From Xanthobacter autotrophicus (GTDB lineage Bacteria; Pseudomonadota; Alphaproteobacteria; Rhizobiales; Xanthobacteraceae): a stretch of 64,000 nucleotides of DNA. Where the stretch lies: positions 62,001-126,000 of the forward strand of contig NZ_VAUP01000038.1 of assembly GCF_005871085.1 (NCBI RefSeq), given 5' to 3'. Below the pieces are notes generated by a model. The model made no database searches. It worked only from the letters and a program-made list of their open reading frames with translations, and was not told where the DNA came from. The translations under genes were made by a program, and so were the position numbers. This document shows positions 43,669-52,281 of this stretch, piece by piece (within the stretch, counting starts at the first letter, position 1; the number at the start of each line of letters is the position of its first letter).

Positions 43669-44588
43669 GGCTGCGCCTCCTGAGTGATGGCGAAGGTGTC
43701 CGCCGGCCGGCTGACGAGATCGACGGCGACGCGCACCGCCACCGAAAGGACCAGGATGCCGAGAAGGAAGCGCAGGTGTTCCGCCTTCAGGGTCTGGCCG
43801 GTCCGCGCGCCGAACTGGGCGCCCATGGTTCCGCCCACCATCAGCACGAAGGCCAGCACCGCATCCACGGTGCCGTTGGCCTCGGCATGGAGCACGGTCG
43901 CCGCTGCCATGGTCACGAGGGTCAACACCAGCGATGTGCCCACCGAGGTCTGGGTCGGCACCCGCAGCAAATAGATGAGGGCGGGAACCAGGATGAAGCC
44001 GCCGCCCACGCCGAGGACCGCCCCGAGCAGGCCGATGATGAAGCCGATGCCGATCACCGGCAGCGCCGACACATAGATGCGTGAGCGGCGGAACCGCATC
44101 TTCAGCGGCAGCCGCATGAACCAGGCCCGGGTACCGGGGCGCCGCACCGTGGGCGGCAGGCCCTGCCGCATCCGCACCATCGCCTTCAGGCTCTCCACCA
44201 GCATGAGCGAGCCGATGGCGCCAAGCAGCAGCGTGTAGGAAATGCGGATGGCAAGGTCCACCTGGCCGATCATCCGCAGCCACAGGAACAGGAGCACGCC
44301 GGCCAGGGTTCCGGCCAGGCCCCCGGTCAGCAGCACGCCGGCGAGGGGCAGGTCCATCATGCCCTTGCGCCAGTAGGAAAGGGCGCCGGAAAACGATGAG
44401 GCGGCCATGTAGGGCGACACGCTCGCCACCGCCACCGCTGGCGGCACGCCGGTGAAGATGAGGAGTGGCGTCATCAGGAAGCCGCCGCCGACGCCGAACA
44501 TGCCCGAGATGAAGCCCACCGCCAGCCCCATTGCGAAGACGGTGAAGATGGCGATCGGAAGCTCGGCGATGGGCAGGTAGATGGTCAC
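43665..44588 (-). CDS. TSUP-family permease (TauE/SafE, sulfite exporter-like)
   Basis: 307 residues, about eight membrane helices in two inverted halves. Each half carries the family repeat: GFISGMFGVGGGFLMTPLL near residue 25 and GLLGAVLGVGGGFILVPALI near residue 190. Substrates in the family are sulfite, sulfonates or organic anions. GTG start at 44588. Overlaps the TIGR02186 gene downstream, a conserved pairing. Confidence 0.88.
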   Translation of the reverse strand: MTIYLPIAELPIAIFTVFAMGLAVGFISGMFGVGGGFLMTPLLIFTGVPPAVAVASVSPYMAASSFSGALSYWRKGMMDLPLAGVLLTGGLAGTLAGVLLFLWLRMIGQVDLAIRISYTLLLGAIGSLMLVESLKAMVRMRQGLPPTVRRPGTRAWFMRLPLKMRFRRSRIYVSALPVIGIGFIIGLLGAVLGVGGGFILVPALIYLLRVPTQTSVGTSLVLTLVTMAAATVLHAEANGTVDAVLAFVLMVGGTMGAQFGARTGQTLKAEHLRFLLGILVLSVAVRVAVDLVSRPADTFAITQEAQP

Positions 44589-44826
44589 GGGGGAACTTTC
44601 GCTGGCGCGCGGCGTCCCTGCCTATACGGCTGGAGTTTGACGGATGAAAGCTGATGCGGGCCCATCGGGCAAATGGATGCGTCTGCGCTCGGCAAGTTGC
44701 GTGCGCAGATCACCATAGTACCTTGACACGAACACCTTGACCGTACGTTCGGTTTGGGTGGCCCTAAGGGATGTGACCTTCGGACCATATGTCCCGGGAT
44801 AGAAGGCGGCGAACAGGACGGGTCGG

Positions 44827-46116
44827 GTGCCAAATCTAAAGACGTACGGTTTCATCGGCGGTTTGCTCGATTCCATCGACATCGCGATATGCCTGTTTGA
44901 CGCGGACGATCGCACGCTGGTGTGGAACGACTGCTTCCTGCGTTTCTTTCCCGAGCATGCAGGCCATGTTCATTGCGGCGAGCCCTACCGGGAAAATCTT
45001 CGCCGCTTCTACGACAGCCGGCTTGAAGGCGACGAGCGTCGTCACATGGATCGCTATGTGGAGGAGGGCATCGCCCGCCACAGGGCGCAGTCGCGGCCGT
45101 TCGTCTTCACCCACCTCGGCCGACGGCTGCGCGTCGCCTCGCTGCCGACGCCGGAGGGACTGCGCCTGCGCGTCTGGCAGCACCTGCACGAGGAGCCGCA
45201 GCATATGCGTCCCGGCAGCTGGGACAGTTTTCCCATCGACCTGCTTGACCATATCGCCGACGGAGCCATGGTGCTTGATCAGAATGACCGCATCATCGCC
45301 ACCAATGACGAGTTCCGCATTCTTTATGATGTTCCGGAAGGCCATTCGGTCATCGGGGCCACGCTCCAGGACGTGGTGCGTGACGCCTGGGCCAAGGTCA
45401 ACCAGCCGGAACGCTGGTCCGACGGCTTCGTGCAGGACAGCCTGCATTTCGTCGGCGCGCCGTTCGAGGTGGAACTGCCCGGGGGCCGCTGGCGCCGCGT
45501 CATCGCCCGGCGCACGGCCTCCGGCATCGGTTACTTCACCCACTCCGACATCACCGAGCTGAAGCGCCAGCAGGCTGCGCTGGAACGCGCCCTGGCGGAG
45601 CTGTCCGCCATCGCCGCCACAGACGTGCTTACCGGCCTTGCCAACCGGCGCGGGTTCGAAAAGGCCATCGCCGGGGCCTGGCAGGCGTGCGGCGAGACGG
45701 GCACGCCCCTGGCGGTGGTCATCATCGATCTCGACCACTTCAAGGCGGTCAACGACCGGTTCGGGCACGCCGCCGGCGACGAGTGCCTGCGGCGCATCGC
45801 TGCGGCCGTGCGCAGCGCCGTGACCCGGGCCGACGACCTTGCCGCCCGCCACGGCGGTGAGGAATTCGCCATTCTCCTGCCCAACGCCACCGCCGAGGAG
45901 GCGCTGGCGATCGGCCAGGGCATCCGCCGCTCGGTGCGCATGGAGCCGTGGGCCCAGGTGCATCCCGATCTCAGCCGGCTCACGGTGAGCATGGGCATCT
46001 GCGCGGTGAAGACGGCGAGCGACGTGGATATCGCCTCGGCCATGCGGCAAGCCGACGAGGCCCTTTACCGGGCCAAGAAGCGCGGCCGCGACCGGATCGA
46101 GATTCAGCGCGCCTGA
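44827..46116 (+). CDS. Diguanylate cyclase with PAS-like sensor domains
   Basis: 429 residues, no membrane helices. Two PAS-like domains (about 10-115 and 135-250; IDIAICLFDADDRTLVWNDC and LLDHIADGAMVLDQNDRIIA), a short coiled linker and a GGDEF domain from about 260. The active site is intact as RHGGEEFAILLP, and the inhibitory I-site RADD sits five residues before it, so it should make c-di-GMP with product feedback. Start GTG 44827. The signal sensed is unknown; stand-alone gene. Confidence 0.9.
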   Translation: MPNLKTYGFIGGLLDSIDIAICLFDADDRTLVWNDCFLRFFPEHAGHVHCGEPYRENLRRFYDSRLEGDERRHMDRYVEEGIARHRAQSRPFVFTHLGRRLRVASLPTPEGLRLRVWQHLHEEPQHMRPGSWDSFPIDLLDHIADGAMVLDQNDRIIATNDEFRILYDVPEGHSVIGATLQDVVRDAWAKVNQPERWSDGFVQDSLHFVGAPFEVELPGGRWRRVIARRTASGIGYFTHSDITELKRQQAALERALAELSAIAATDVLTGLANRRGFEKAIAGAWQACGETGTPLAVVIIDLDHFKAVNDRFGHAAGDECLRRIAAAVRSAVTRADDLAARHGGEEFAILLPNATAEEALAIGQGIRRSVRMEPWAQVHPDLSRLTVSMGICAVKTASDVDIASAMRQADEALYRAKKRGRDRIEIQRA

Positions 46117-46134
46117 ACAGCCTGTCGGTCGCGG

Positions 46135-46821
46135 TCAGGCGGGGCTTGCGCCGGACCCTCCGTGTTCCGGTCGCAGCCGGCGGTCGATGGCATTGCGGCG
46201 CCGCGCTTCCGCGACCAGCGCGACGAGCAGGCCGCAAAGCGCCCGCGCGAGGCCGGAGCGGGAGGCGCTGCGCGGAACCCCGGAACGTCCGGGCAGGTGA
46301 ATGAAGAGAACCGGCGCCACGGCGCCGTTTCCCCGCAATTGCCCATGCGTGGCCGCGAGCGCGTGGAAATAGGCGGCGTTGCAAAGATAGCGGCCGGCGT
46401 CGAGGGACGCCGAGGCGGCGATGCCCGCGCGCCGCAGGGCCGCCACCCACGCCAGCGCCGGGGCCGTGGAGGCGAGGACATCCGCCTGCTGGGTCATAAG
46501 GCGCCGCTCCGGGGGATGCCGGCCGGCCGCATCCGGGAAGTCGCGGGCCGCATTCACCGCACGGGTTTCAAGGCAAACCCGCCGGCGCCGGCTGGCGACG
46601 CCCAGCAGCAGCACGGCGTCGAACGCCCGCTCCCGCAGCAGCGCGTCCAGGCGTGGCAGCTCATCCCAGCGCGTGGGCAGGATACTGAGTGTGATCTCCA
46701 CGCCGGAGAGCGCCGGGCGCTTCAGCCGCAGCAGGTCCATGGCGGCGCGCTGCGAGGGGTTCACCGGCACGCCCGCAAACGGCCCGAACGCCGTCACCAG
46801 AATGCGGAGCGGGCGCGCCAC
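46135..46821 (-). CDS. pcp: Pyroglutamyl-peptidase I-like protein (peptidase C15)
   Basis: 228 residues. Family C15 features: TAFGPFAGVPVNPS at the N-terminus, the Glu in CLETRAVNAARDFPD, the catalytic Cys in DAGRYLCNAAYFHAL and the catalytic His in VLFIHLPG. It removes N-terminal pyroglutamate from peptides in the cytosol. Sequence is more Arg/Ala-rich than usual and the C-terminus is extended. The GTG start lies nine bases past the MeaB stop with GAGGG spanning the gap, so it is co-translated with meaB. Confidence 0.82.
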   Translation of the reverse strand: MARPLRILVTAFGPFAGVPVNPSQRAAMDLLRLKRPALSGVEITLSILPTRWDELPRLDALLRERAFDAVLLLGVASRRRRVCLETRAVNAARDFPDAAGRHPPERRLMTQQADVLASTAPALAWVAALRRAGIAASASLDAGRYLCNAAYFHALAATHGQLRGNGAVAPVLFIHLPGRSGVPRSASRSGLARALCGLLVALVAEARRRNAIDRRLRPEHGGSGASPA

Positions 46822-46830
46822 GGCGGGCCC

Positions 46831-47817
46831 TCACAACCCGATGAGGCCGGCGATCTCCGCCGCCGCCAGCGCCGGGGCGAGGGTTCCGGCGGCCACCTCC
46901 TGCTCCAGCGCGGGCAGGCGGGCCTTCACTGCCGGGTCGTGGGTGACCCTTTCGGCGAGGCGCTCATTGAGCAGGGTCCACATCCAGCGCACCTGCTGGG
47001 CCCGGCGGGTGGCGGCGAAGGTGCCCGCCGCCTCGCACTTGGTCCGATGCAGCCGCACCTGTTCCCACACCTCGGGAATGCCGGCCCCGGTGAGCGCCGA
47101 ATAGGTCAGCACCGGCGGCGACCAATGGGGCAGGCGGGCGCCCAGCAGGTGCAGGGCGGTGCGATATTCGCCGGCGGCGGCGCGGGCGCGGGTGATGTTG
47201 TCGCCGTCCGCCTTGTTCACGGCCACGATGTCGGCCAGCTCCAGCACGCCCTTCTTGATGCCCTGCAATTCGTCGCCGGCTCCCGGCAGCATCAGCACCA
47301 GGAAGGTGTCGGTGAGATCGGCCACCGCGGTCTCGGACTGGCCGACGCCCACGGTTTCCACCAGCACCACGTCGAAGCCGGCGGCCTCGCACAGCAGCAT
47401 GGTTTCACGCGTCTTGGCCGCGATGCCACCGAGCGTGCCACTGGAGGGCGAGGGACGGATGAAGGCGTTGGGGTCCACCGCAAGGCGGGACATGCGGGTC
47501 TTGTCGCCCAGGATGGAACCGCCGGTGCGAGTGGAGGAGGGGTCCACCGCCAGCACCGCCACCTTGTGGCCCTGCTGGGTCAGATAGGTTCCAAGCGCGT
47601 CGATGGTGGTGGACTTGCCCACCCCCGGCACCCCGGTGATGCCGACCCGGAAGGCGCCGCCGGTGCGCGGCAGCAGGGATTGCAGCAGCACCTGCGCCCG
47701 CCGGCGGTGATCGGTGCGGCGCGATTCGACGAGGGTGATGGCCCGCGCCAGCGCCGCCCGCTCACCTTTGGCGACACCCTGCGCAAGCTTCTCGTCGTCC
47801 TCGTGCCGTGCCGTCAT
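46831..47817 (-). CDS. meaB: Methylmalonyl-CoA mutase-associated GTPase MeaB
   Basis: 328-residue G3E-family GTPase that protects and reloads methylmalonyl-CoA mutase with adenosylcobalamin. G1 is [12 protein letters not shown], the switch regions include [20 protein letters not shown] and [10 protein letters not shown], and the base-recognition motif is NKADGDN. Length and C-terminal dimerisation part are normal. The mutase itself is not in the window, but prpE at 20 kb fits a propionyl-CoA to succinyl-CoA route. First gene of a pair with pcp. Confidence 0.93.
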   Translation of the reverse strand: MTARHEDDEKLAQGVAKGERAALARAITLVESRRTDHRRRAQVLLQSLLPRTGGAFRVGITGVPGVGKSTTIDALGTYLTQQGHKVAVLAVDPSSTRTGGSILGDKTRMSRLAVDPNAFIRPSPSSGTLGGIAAKTRETMLLCEAAGFDVVLVETVGVGQSETAVADLTDTFLVLMLPGAGDELQGIKKGVLELADIVAVNKADGDNITRARAAAGEYRTALHLLGARLPHWSPPVLTYSALTGAGIPEVWEQVRLHRTKCEAAGTFAATRRAQQVRWMWTLLNERLAERVTHDPAVKARLPALEQEVAAGTLAPALAAAEIAGLIGL

Positions 47818-47851
47818 GTTTGGTTCCCCCGTTCCGCAAAAGTTTTAATCC

Positions 47852-47877
47852 GGAACCTGTGCGTCAGCGTGAACGTT
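47852..47877 (+). promoter_or_regulatory. EcfG-type general stress promoter of csbD
   Basis: GGAAC at 47852-47856 and CGTT at 47874-47877, separated by 17 bases, match the alphaproteobacterial EcfG (sigma-EcfG) consensus GGAAC-N16/17-CGTT. It lies 38 bases upstream of the CsbD-family start, a classic stress-induced gene. Confidence 0.8.
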
Positions 47878-47914
47878 CTTCCAGCATCATTCCACTCCTA
47901 TGGAGGACGAACGC

Positions 47915-48121
47915 ATGAACTGGGATCGCATTGAAGGCAACTGGAAGCAGATGACCGGCAATCTCAAGGCGCAGTGGGGCAAGCTCACCGACGATGACAT
48001 GACCGAAATCAACGGCAACCGCGAGATCCTCGAAGGCAAGCTGCAGGAGCGCTACGGCTATGCCAAGGATGAGGTGAAGCGCCAGGTGGATACCTGGTCC
48101 ACCAACATCCGCACCATGTGA
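47915..48121 (+). CDS. CsbD-family stress protein
   Basis: 68 residues: MNWDRIEGNWKQMTGNLKAQ, then WGKLTDDDMTEINGNREIL, EGKLQERYGYAKDEVKRQVD. This is the CsbD fold, a small bihelical protein strongly induced in the general stress response; biochemical role unknown. GGAGG ribosome site; ATG 47915 preferred to a start five codons upstream. Bounded by an EcfG promoter and an intrinsic terminator, so it is a one-gene stress unit. Confidence 0.93.
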   Translation: MNWDRIEGNWKQMTGNLKAQWGKLTDDDMTEINGNREILEGKLQERYGYAKDEVKRQVDTWSTNIRTM

Positions 48122-48140
48122 TTGCGGACCTTTCGGAACC

Positions 48141-48169
48141 GCCCCGCGCCACCCGGCGCGGGGCTTTTT
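48141..48169 (+). terminator. Rho-independent terminator of csbD
   Basis: GCCCCGCGCC-ACCC-GGCGCGGGGC, 10-base perfect stem followed by TTTTT, 19 bases past the csbD stop. Confidence 0.93.
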
Positions 48170-48178
48170 CATGCGTTT

Positions 48179-48667
48179 TCAAGCGTCTACCTTCTCGATG
48201 CCGCTGCGATCCAGCGGCGCCAGCGCATCGGCCGCGCGCACGCCGCCGACCACGATATCTGGCGCGATCTCGGTCAGGGGTACCAGAGCAAAGGCGCGCT
48301 CCAGCAGCCGGGGATGCGGGATCTCCAGGTCCGGCTCGGCGATATTTTCGTTGGCGAACAACAGGATGTCGATGTCGATGCGGCGCGGCCCGAAGCGCAC
48401 CTCGTGGGGCCGGTCGCGCCCCAGCATCCGCTCCACCGAAAGGGCCAGGAACAGCAGGCTGCGGGGCGGGACGGGGCTTTGGATTTCAACCACCTGGTTG
48501 AGGTACGGCCCCTGCGGGATCGGCCCCCAGGGCGGCGTCTCGTAGAGCGAGGAGCGGGCGCCGATGGTCAGCCCGGCGCGGGCCAGCACACCCAGCGCCA
48601 GCCCCATGGTGGCGGCCCGGTCGCCCACGTTGGAGCCCAGGCACAGGTAGGCGGTGCGGCTGGTCAC
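48179..48667 (-). CDS. folK: 2-amino-4-hydroxy-6-hydroxymethyldihydropteridine pyrophosphokinase
   Basis: 162-residue HPPK, the pyrophosphokinase step of folate synthesis. Clear motifs: YLCLGSNVGDRAATM, SSLYETPPWGPIPQGPYLNQ, and the metal/ATP motif RFGPRRIDIDILLF followed by IPHPRLLERAFALVPL. The GTG start overlaps the folP TGA as GTGA, so folP-folK are coupled. The aldolase folB, often between them in relatives, is not here. Confidence 0.94.
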   Translation of the reverse strand: MTSRTAYLCLGSNVGDRAATMGLALGVLARAGLTIGARSSLYETPPWGPIPQGPYLNQVVEIQSPVPPRSLLFLALSVERMLGRDRPHEVRFGPRRIDIDILLFANENIAEPDLEIPHPRLLERAFALVPLTEIAPDIVVGGVRAADALAPLDRSGIEKVDA

Positions 48668-49500
48668 GAGGCGTCCCGGATGGCCTCGGCGACGCGCGCC
48701 GCCTGCACATGGGCGGCCACGTCATGCACACGGATGATCTCCACCCCGGCCATGATGGCGATGACGTTGGAGGCGATGGTCCCCGGCAGGCGTTCCGCCG
48801 GAATGGTCTCGATCACCTTTCCGATCAATGACTTGCGCGAGGCGCCGAGCAGGATCGGCAGGCCCAGCACGCGCAGCTCTTCAAGCCTGCGGATGGCGGA
48901 CAGGTTCTGCGGGAAGCTCTTGCCGAAGCCGATGCCGGGGTCGAGCACCAGGCGCTCGCGCTTCACGCCGGCCTTGTCGGCCGTATCGAGAGCTTTCTCG
49001 AAGAAGTCCAGCATATCGGCGACGATATCGAGGGTTTCATCGACTTCGGTTCGGTTGTGCATGATGACGGCTGCGGCGTCGTACTCCGCCACCACTTTCG
49101 CCATGTCGGGATCGCGGGAAAATCCCCACACGTCGTTGACGATCACCGCCCCCGCCTCCAGCGCCCGCCGCGCGACAGACGCCTTGTAGGTGTCCACGGA
49201 AATGGGCACTCCGGTCTCGGCGGCCAGCGGCGCGATCACCGGGGCGATGCGCGCCCATTCGTCCTCCGCCTCCACCGGGGTGTGGCCCGGCCGCGTCGAT
49301 TCGCCGCCCACGTCCAGCAGGTCCGCGCCCTCGGTCACCAGCCGCCGGGCGTTGGCGAGGGCGCTGTCCGGCGCGGCGCTGGCGCCGCCGTCGGAGAAGG
49401 AATCGGGCGTCACGTTCAGGATGCCCATGACAAGGGTGCGCGGGCCGAGCGCGAGGGCGCGGCCACGGGCGAGAAGGGTGCGGGAGGGAGCAGCGGGCAA
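48664..49500 (-). CDS. folP: Dihydropteroate synthase
   Basis: TIM-barrel enzyme joining the pteridine pyrophosphate to p-aminobenzoate. Signature blocks: GILNVTPDSFSDGG, LLDVGGESTRPG, PISVDTYKASVA, LDPGIGFGKS and GASRKSLIGKV. TTG at 49500 gives 278 residues, the normal size, but the ribosome site is weak. The frame stays open to 49704, so the start is uncertain by up to 68 codons. Coupled to folK. Confidence 0.9.
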   Translation of the reverse strand: MPAAPSRTLLARGRALALGPRTLVMGILNVTPDSFSDGGASAAPDSALANARRLVTEGADLLDVGGESTRPGHTPVEAEDEWARIAPVIAPLAAETGVPISVDTYKASVARRALEAGAVIVNDVWGFSRDPDMAKVVAEYDAAAVIMHNRTEVDETLDIVADMLDFFEKALDTADKAGVKRERLVLDPGIGFGKSFPQNLSAIRRLEELRVLGLPILLGASRKSLIGKVIETIPAERLPGTIASNVIAIMAGVEIIRVHDVAAHVQAARVAEAIRDAS

Positions 49501-49583
49501 GGAGGGGCGAACCTGGGCACGATCAAGGGGAGGGCCAATGAACCGCGCGGCGCCCGCCTTTGCAACAGGGGGCTGAAACGAAG

Positions 49584-49609
49584 CAGGGCACGGCCTGCGC
49601 CGTGCCCTG
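49584..49609 (-). terminator. Hairpin terminator after msrA
   Basis: CAGGGCACGGC-N4-GCCGTGCCCTG, 11-base perfect stem beginning 35 bases past the msrA stop. On the minus strand it is followed by CTTCGTTTC, only a weak U run. Confidence 0.6.
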
Positions 49610-49643
49610 TGTGAACAGCTGTGCTGCTGCCGTGCCTGAGAAA

Positions 49644-50300
<657 letters not shown>

Positions 50301-50456
50301 GGCGGGGCTCCTCGCGGGGGCGCCGCGCCGGGCATCGGACCCGTCGCGCGCGAATGGGGCTTGAAGGAAAGCGCCGGCGGCAAGCCGGGCCGGATCCCCA
50401 ATATGGGATGTGCCCGCCGTTTCCGCGAGGGGGCTCCTCTCGTTCTACCGCGGTGA

Positions 50457-50505
50457 CGCGCTTTCTTCACGCGAACCGGTGTCCACTTCGCTCGAAAACG
50501 CTTTA
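50457..50505 (-). repeat. Dispersed 47-bp repeat, copy 2
   Basis: Minus-strand copy of the element at 28181-28228: shared TTTT.GAGCGAAGTGGA, then CCGGTTCGCG and GAAGAAA. Lies between msrA and the small membrane protein gene and touches the stop codon of the latter. Confidence 0.7.
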
Positions 50506-50820
50506 GCGTGAAACTTCAAAGCGCGAGCGCTCGCGCACCCGGCCGAGGGCGAGCAGGATGAGCCCCACCACCACAAGCAGCAGGAAGGCTGGCAGGGACA
50601 GAAGCGGTAGGATGGCGCTGTTCCAGATGAGCGGCAGGCCGGTGCGACCGGATCGTTCCGCCTGCTCCAGCGTGCCGGGCGACAGCGCGAACCAGGCATC
50701 GCCGGTGGAGGTGAACACCAGTGCGGAGGCCGCGATGGAGCGTGTGCCATCCACAATGAGGGCGACGAAGCCCCCGGCCACAAGCCAGAATCCGATGAAG
50801 CGGAACAGGAAGCGGATCAT
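50503..50820 (-). CDS. Small hypothetical membrane protein
   Basis: 105 residues with two membrane helices (about 5-23, FRFIGFWLVAGGFVALIV; and 66-88, ILPLLSLPAFLLLVVVGLIL) and a basic tail RVRERSRFEVSR. The loop contains SALVFTSTGDAWFALSPGTL. I recall similar unnamed proteins in Rhizobiales but no named family. Start at 50820 (MIRFLFRFIGFWLVAG); an in-frame extension to 50874 is arginine-rich. Ribosome site weak. Confidence 0.62.
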   Translation of the reverse strand: MIRFLFRFIGFWLVAGGFVALIVDGTRSIAASALVFTSTGDAWFALSPGTLEQAERSGRTGLPLIWNSAILPLLSLPAFLLLVVVGLILLALGRVRERSRFEVSR

Positions 50821-51142
50821 GGGTGGGCGCTCGGCTCCCTTGCGTCTGCGGGCTGCGCGCCCGGCCAATCCCATTTAGGCGGGATCGCACAAGATTGCAC
50901 GCCCCTCGGTGCGGGGGTGTGTCGGATGGGAGCGCTGGGGTGAGGCCCGCTTTCCGATTGAGTACCGCCGCAGCTCCCTCTGCCGCTTGCGGGGGAGGGA
51001 GCTGCGGCGGTTTGGGCAGGTAGGTGTGGCTCGCCAATCAGGCCCGCCCCCACCCCCGCCGTCCCCAGCCGGCCGGGTGGTACCGTGGCCCTGCGCGCCA
51101 TTGCCCCTTGAAGCCGGGCGCGGGGAATGCTTCCATCACGTC
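50821..51142. other. Gene-free divergent region with a palindromic repeat
   Basis: Between the small membrane protein and the acetyltransferase. Apart from the large inverted repeat at 50964-51011, nothing is supported. The section 51020-51140 is very C/G-rich and without open frames of interest. Confidence 0.4.
50964..51011. repeat. 17-bp perfect inverted repeat of the CCCTC/GCGGG family
   Basis: ACCGCCGCAGCTCCCTC (50964-50980) and GAGGGAGCTGCGGCGGT (50995-51011) with a 14-base loop that itself folds as CCGC-TT-GCGG. The middle shares CCGCTTGCGGGGGAGGG with the 61998 copy; the outer arms are specific to this copy. Confidence 0.8.
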
Positions 51143-51652
51143 ATGAGCACGGGCCTCATCGAAATCCGCAGGGCCAAGCCGGCCGACGCCAAGGCGATCG
51201 CGGCGGTTCACGACGCGGCTTGGCGCACGGCCTACCGTGGCCTCATCCCCGGCGTCGAGCTTGAGCGCATGGTGGAGCGGCGCGGGCCGCGTTGGTGGGA
51301 TGCCGCGATCCGGCGCGGTAGCCGGCTCTCCGTGCTGCTGGTGGGCGATGATCTCGCCGGCTATGTGAATTACGGTGGCAACCGCGCCAAGAGCCTGCCC
51401 TATGGCGGCGAGATCTATGAAATCTACCTACAACCTTTGTATCAGGGCCTCGGTTTTGGCCAGCGGCTGTTTTCGGCGGCCCGCCGGGACCTAAGTCTTG
51501 CAAGGCTCGATGGTTTGGTGGTCTGGGCGCTCGCCGAAAACGAGAATGCGGTGGGCTTCTATCGGGCCTTGGGGGGGCAACCGGTCGCATCCTCCACGGA
51601 GCAGTTCGGATCGAAAACGCTGGACAAGATCGCGTTCGCTTGGCAGCGGTAG
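51143..51652 (+). CDS. GNAT-family N-acetyltransferase
   Basis: 169-residue acetyltransferase. The N-terminal RRAKPADAKAIAAVHDAAWR, TAYRGLIPG and the acetyl-CoA loop QPLYQGLGFGQRLFSAAR (Q-x2-G-x-G/A) followed by ENENAVGFYRALGGQ are typical. Related to RimI-like and toxin-resistance GNATs; acceptor unknown. ATG 51143 at the first consensus residue; the upstream frame passes through the repeat region and is not coding. 52 bases before ppa. Confidence 0.87.
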   Translation: MSTGLIEIRRAKPADAKAIAAVHDAAWRTAYRGLIPGVELERMVERRGPRWWDAAIRRGSRLSVLLVGDDLAGYVNYGGNRAKSLPYGGEIYEIYLQPLYQGLGFGQRLFSAARRDLSLARLDGLVVWALAENENAVGFYRALGGQPVASSTEQFGSKTLDKIAFAWQR

Positions 51653-51704
51653 CGTCCGCGTGGGCAACCGCCTGCGCGGACCGTAGCCTTCCAGCGAGTG
51701 TCAT

Positions 51705-52247
51705 ATGCGCATCGATGCGATCCCGATCGGCAAGAATCCGCCCCACGATGTGAACGTCGTGATCGAGGTGCCCATCGGCGGCGAGCCCATTAAATACGAA
51801 ATGGACAAGGCTGCCGGCACGCTCTTCGTCGATCGTTTCCTTTATACCGCCATGCGGTACCCGGGGAACTACGGTTTCATTCCGCACACCTTGTCGGGTG
51901 ACGGTGATCCCTGCGACGTTCTGGTGGCCAATACGCGCGCCATCGTGCCCGGCGCCGTGATCAGCGCGCGCCCCGTAGGCGTCCTGCTGATGGAGGACGA
52001 AGGCGGTCTCGACGAGAAGATCATCGCCGTGCCCTCGTCCAAGCTCACCAAGCGCTACGACAAGGTCAGCAATTATTCCGACCTGCCGGACATCACGCTC
52101 CAGCAGATCGAGCACTTCTTCGAGCATTACAAGGATCTGGAACCCAACAAGTGGGTCAAGATCGTGCGCTGGGGCGATGCCGCCGAAGCCCACAAAATGA
52201 TCCTCGAAGGCATCGAGCGCGCCAAGGCCGAAGGCAAGGAAGGCTGA
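51705..52247 (+). CDS. ppa: Inorganic pyrophosphatase
   Basis: 180-residue soluble family I pyrophosphatase. [20 protein letters not shown], the active-site signature [30 protein letters not shown] and [13 protein letters not shown] are hallmark stretches. Hydrolyses PPi to drive biosynthesis, including the ligases in this window. Convergent with nasA. Length normal. Confidence 0.96.
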   Translation: MRIDAIPIGKNPPHDVNVVIEVPIGGEPIKYEMDKAAGTLFVDRFLYTAMRYPGNYGFIPHTLSGDGDPCDVLVANTRAIVPGAVISARPVGVLLMEDEGGLDEKIIAVPSSKLTKRYDKVSNYSDLPDITLQQIEHFFEHYKDLEPNKWVKIVRWGDAAEAHKMILEGIERAKAEGKEG

Positions 52248-52281
52248 GGCTTTCCTTCCCGGGGGCGGGGAAGACCTGCCC

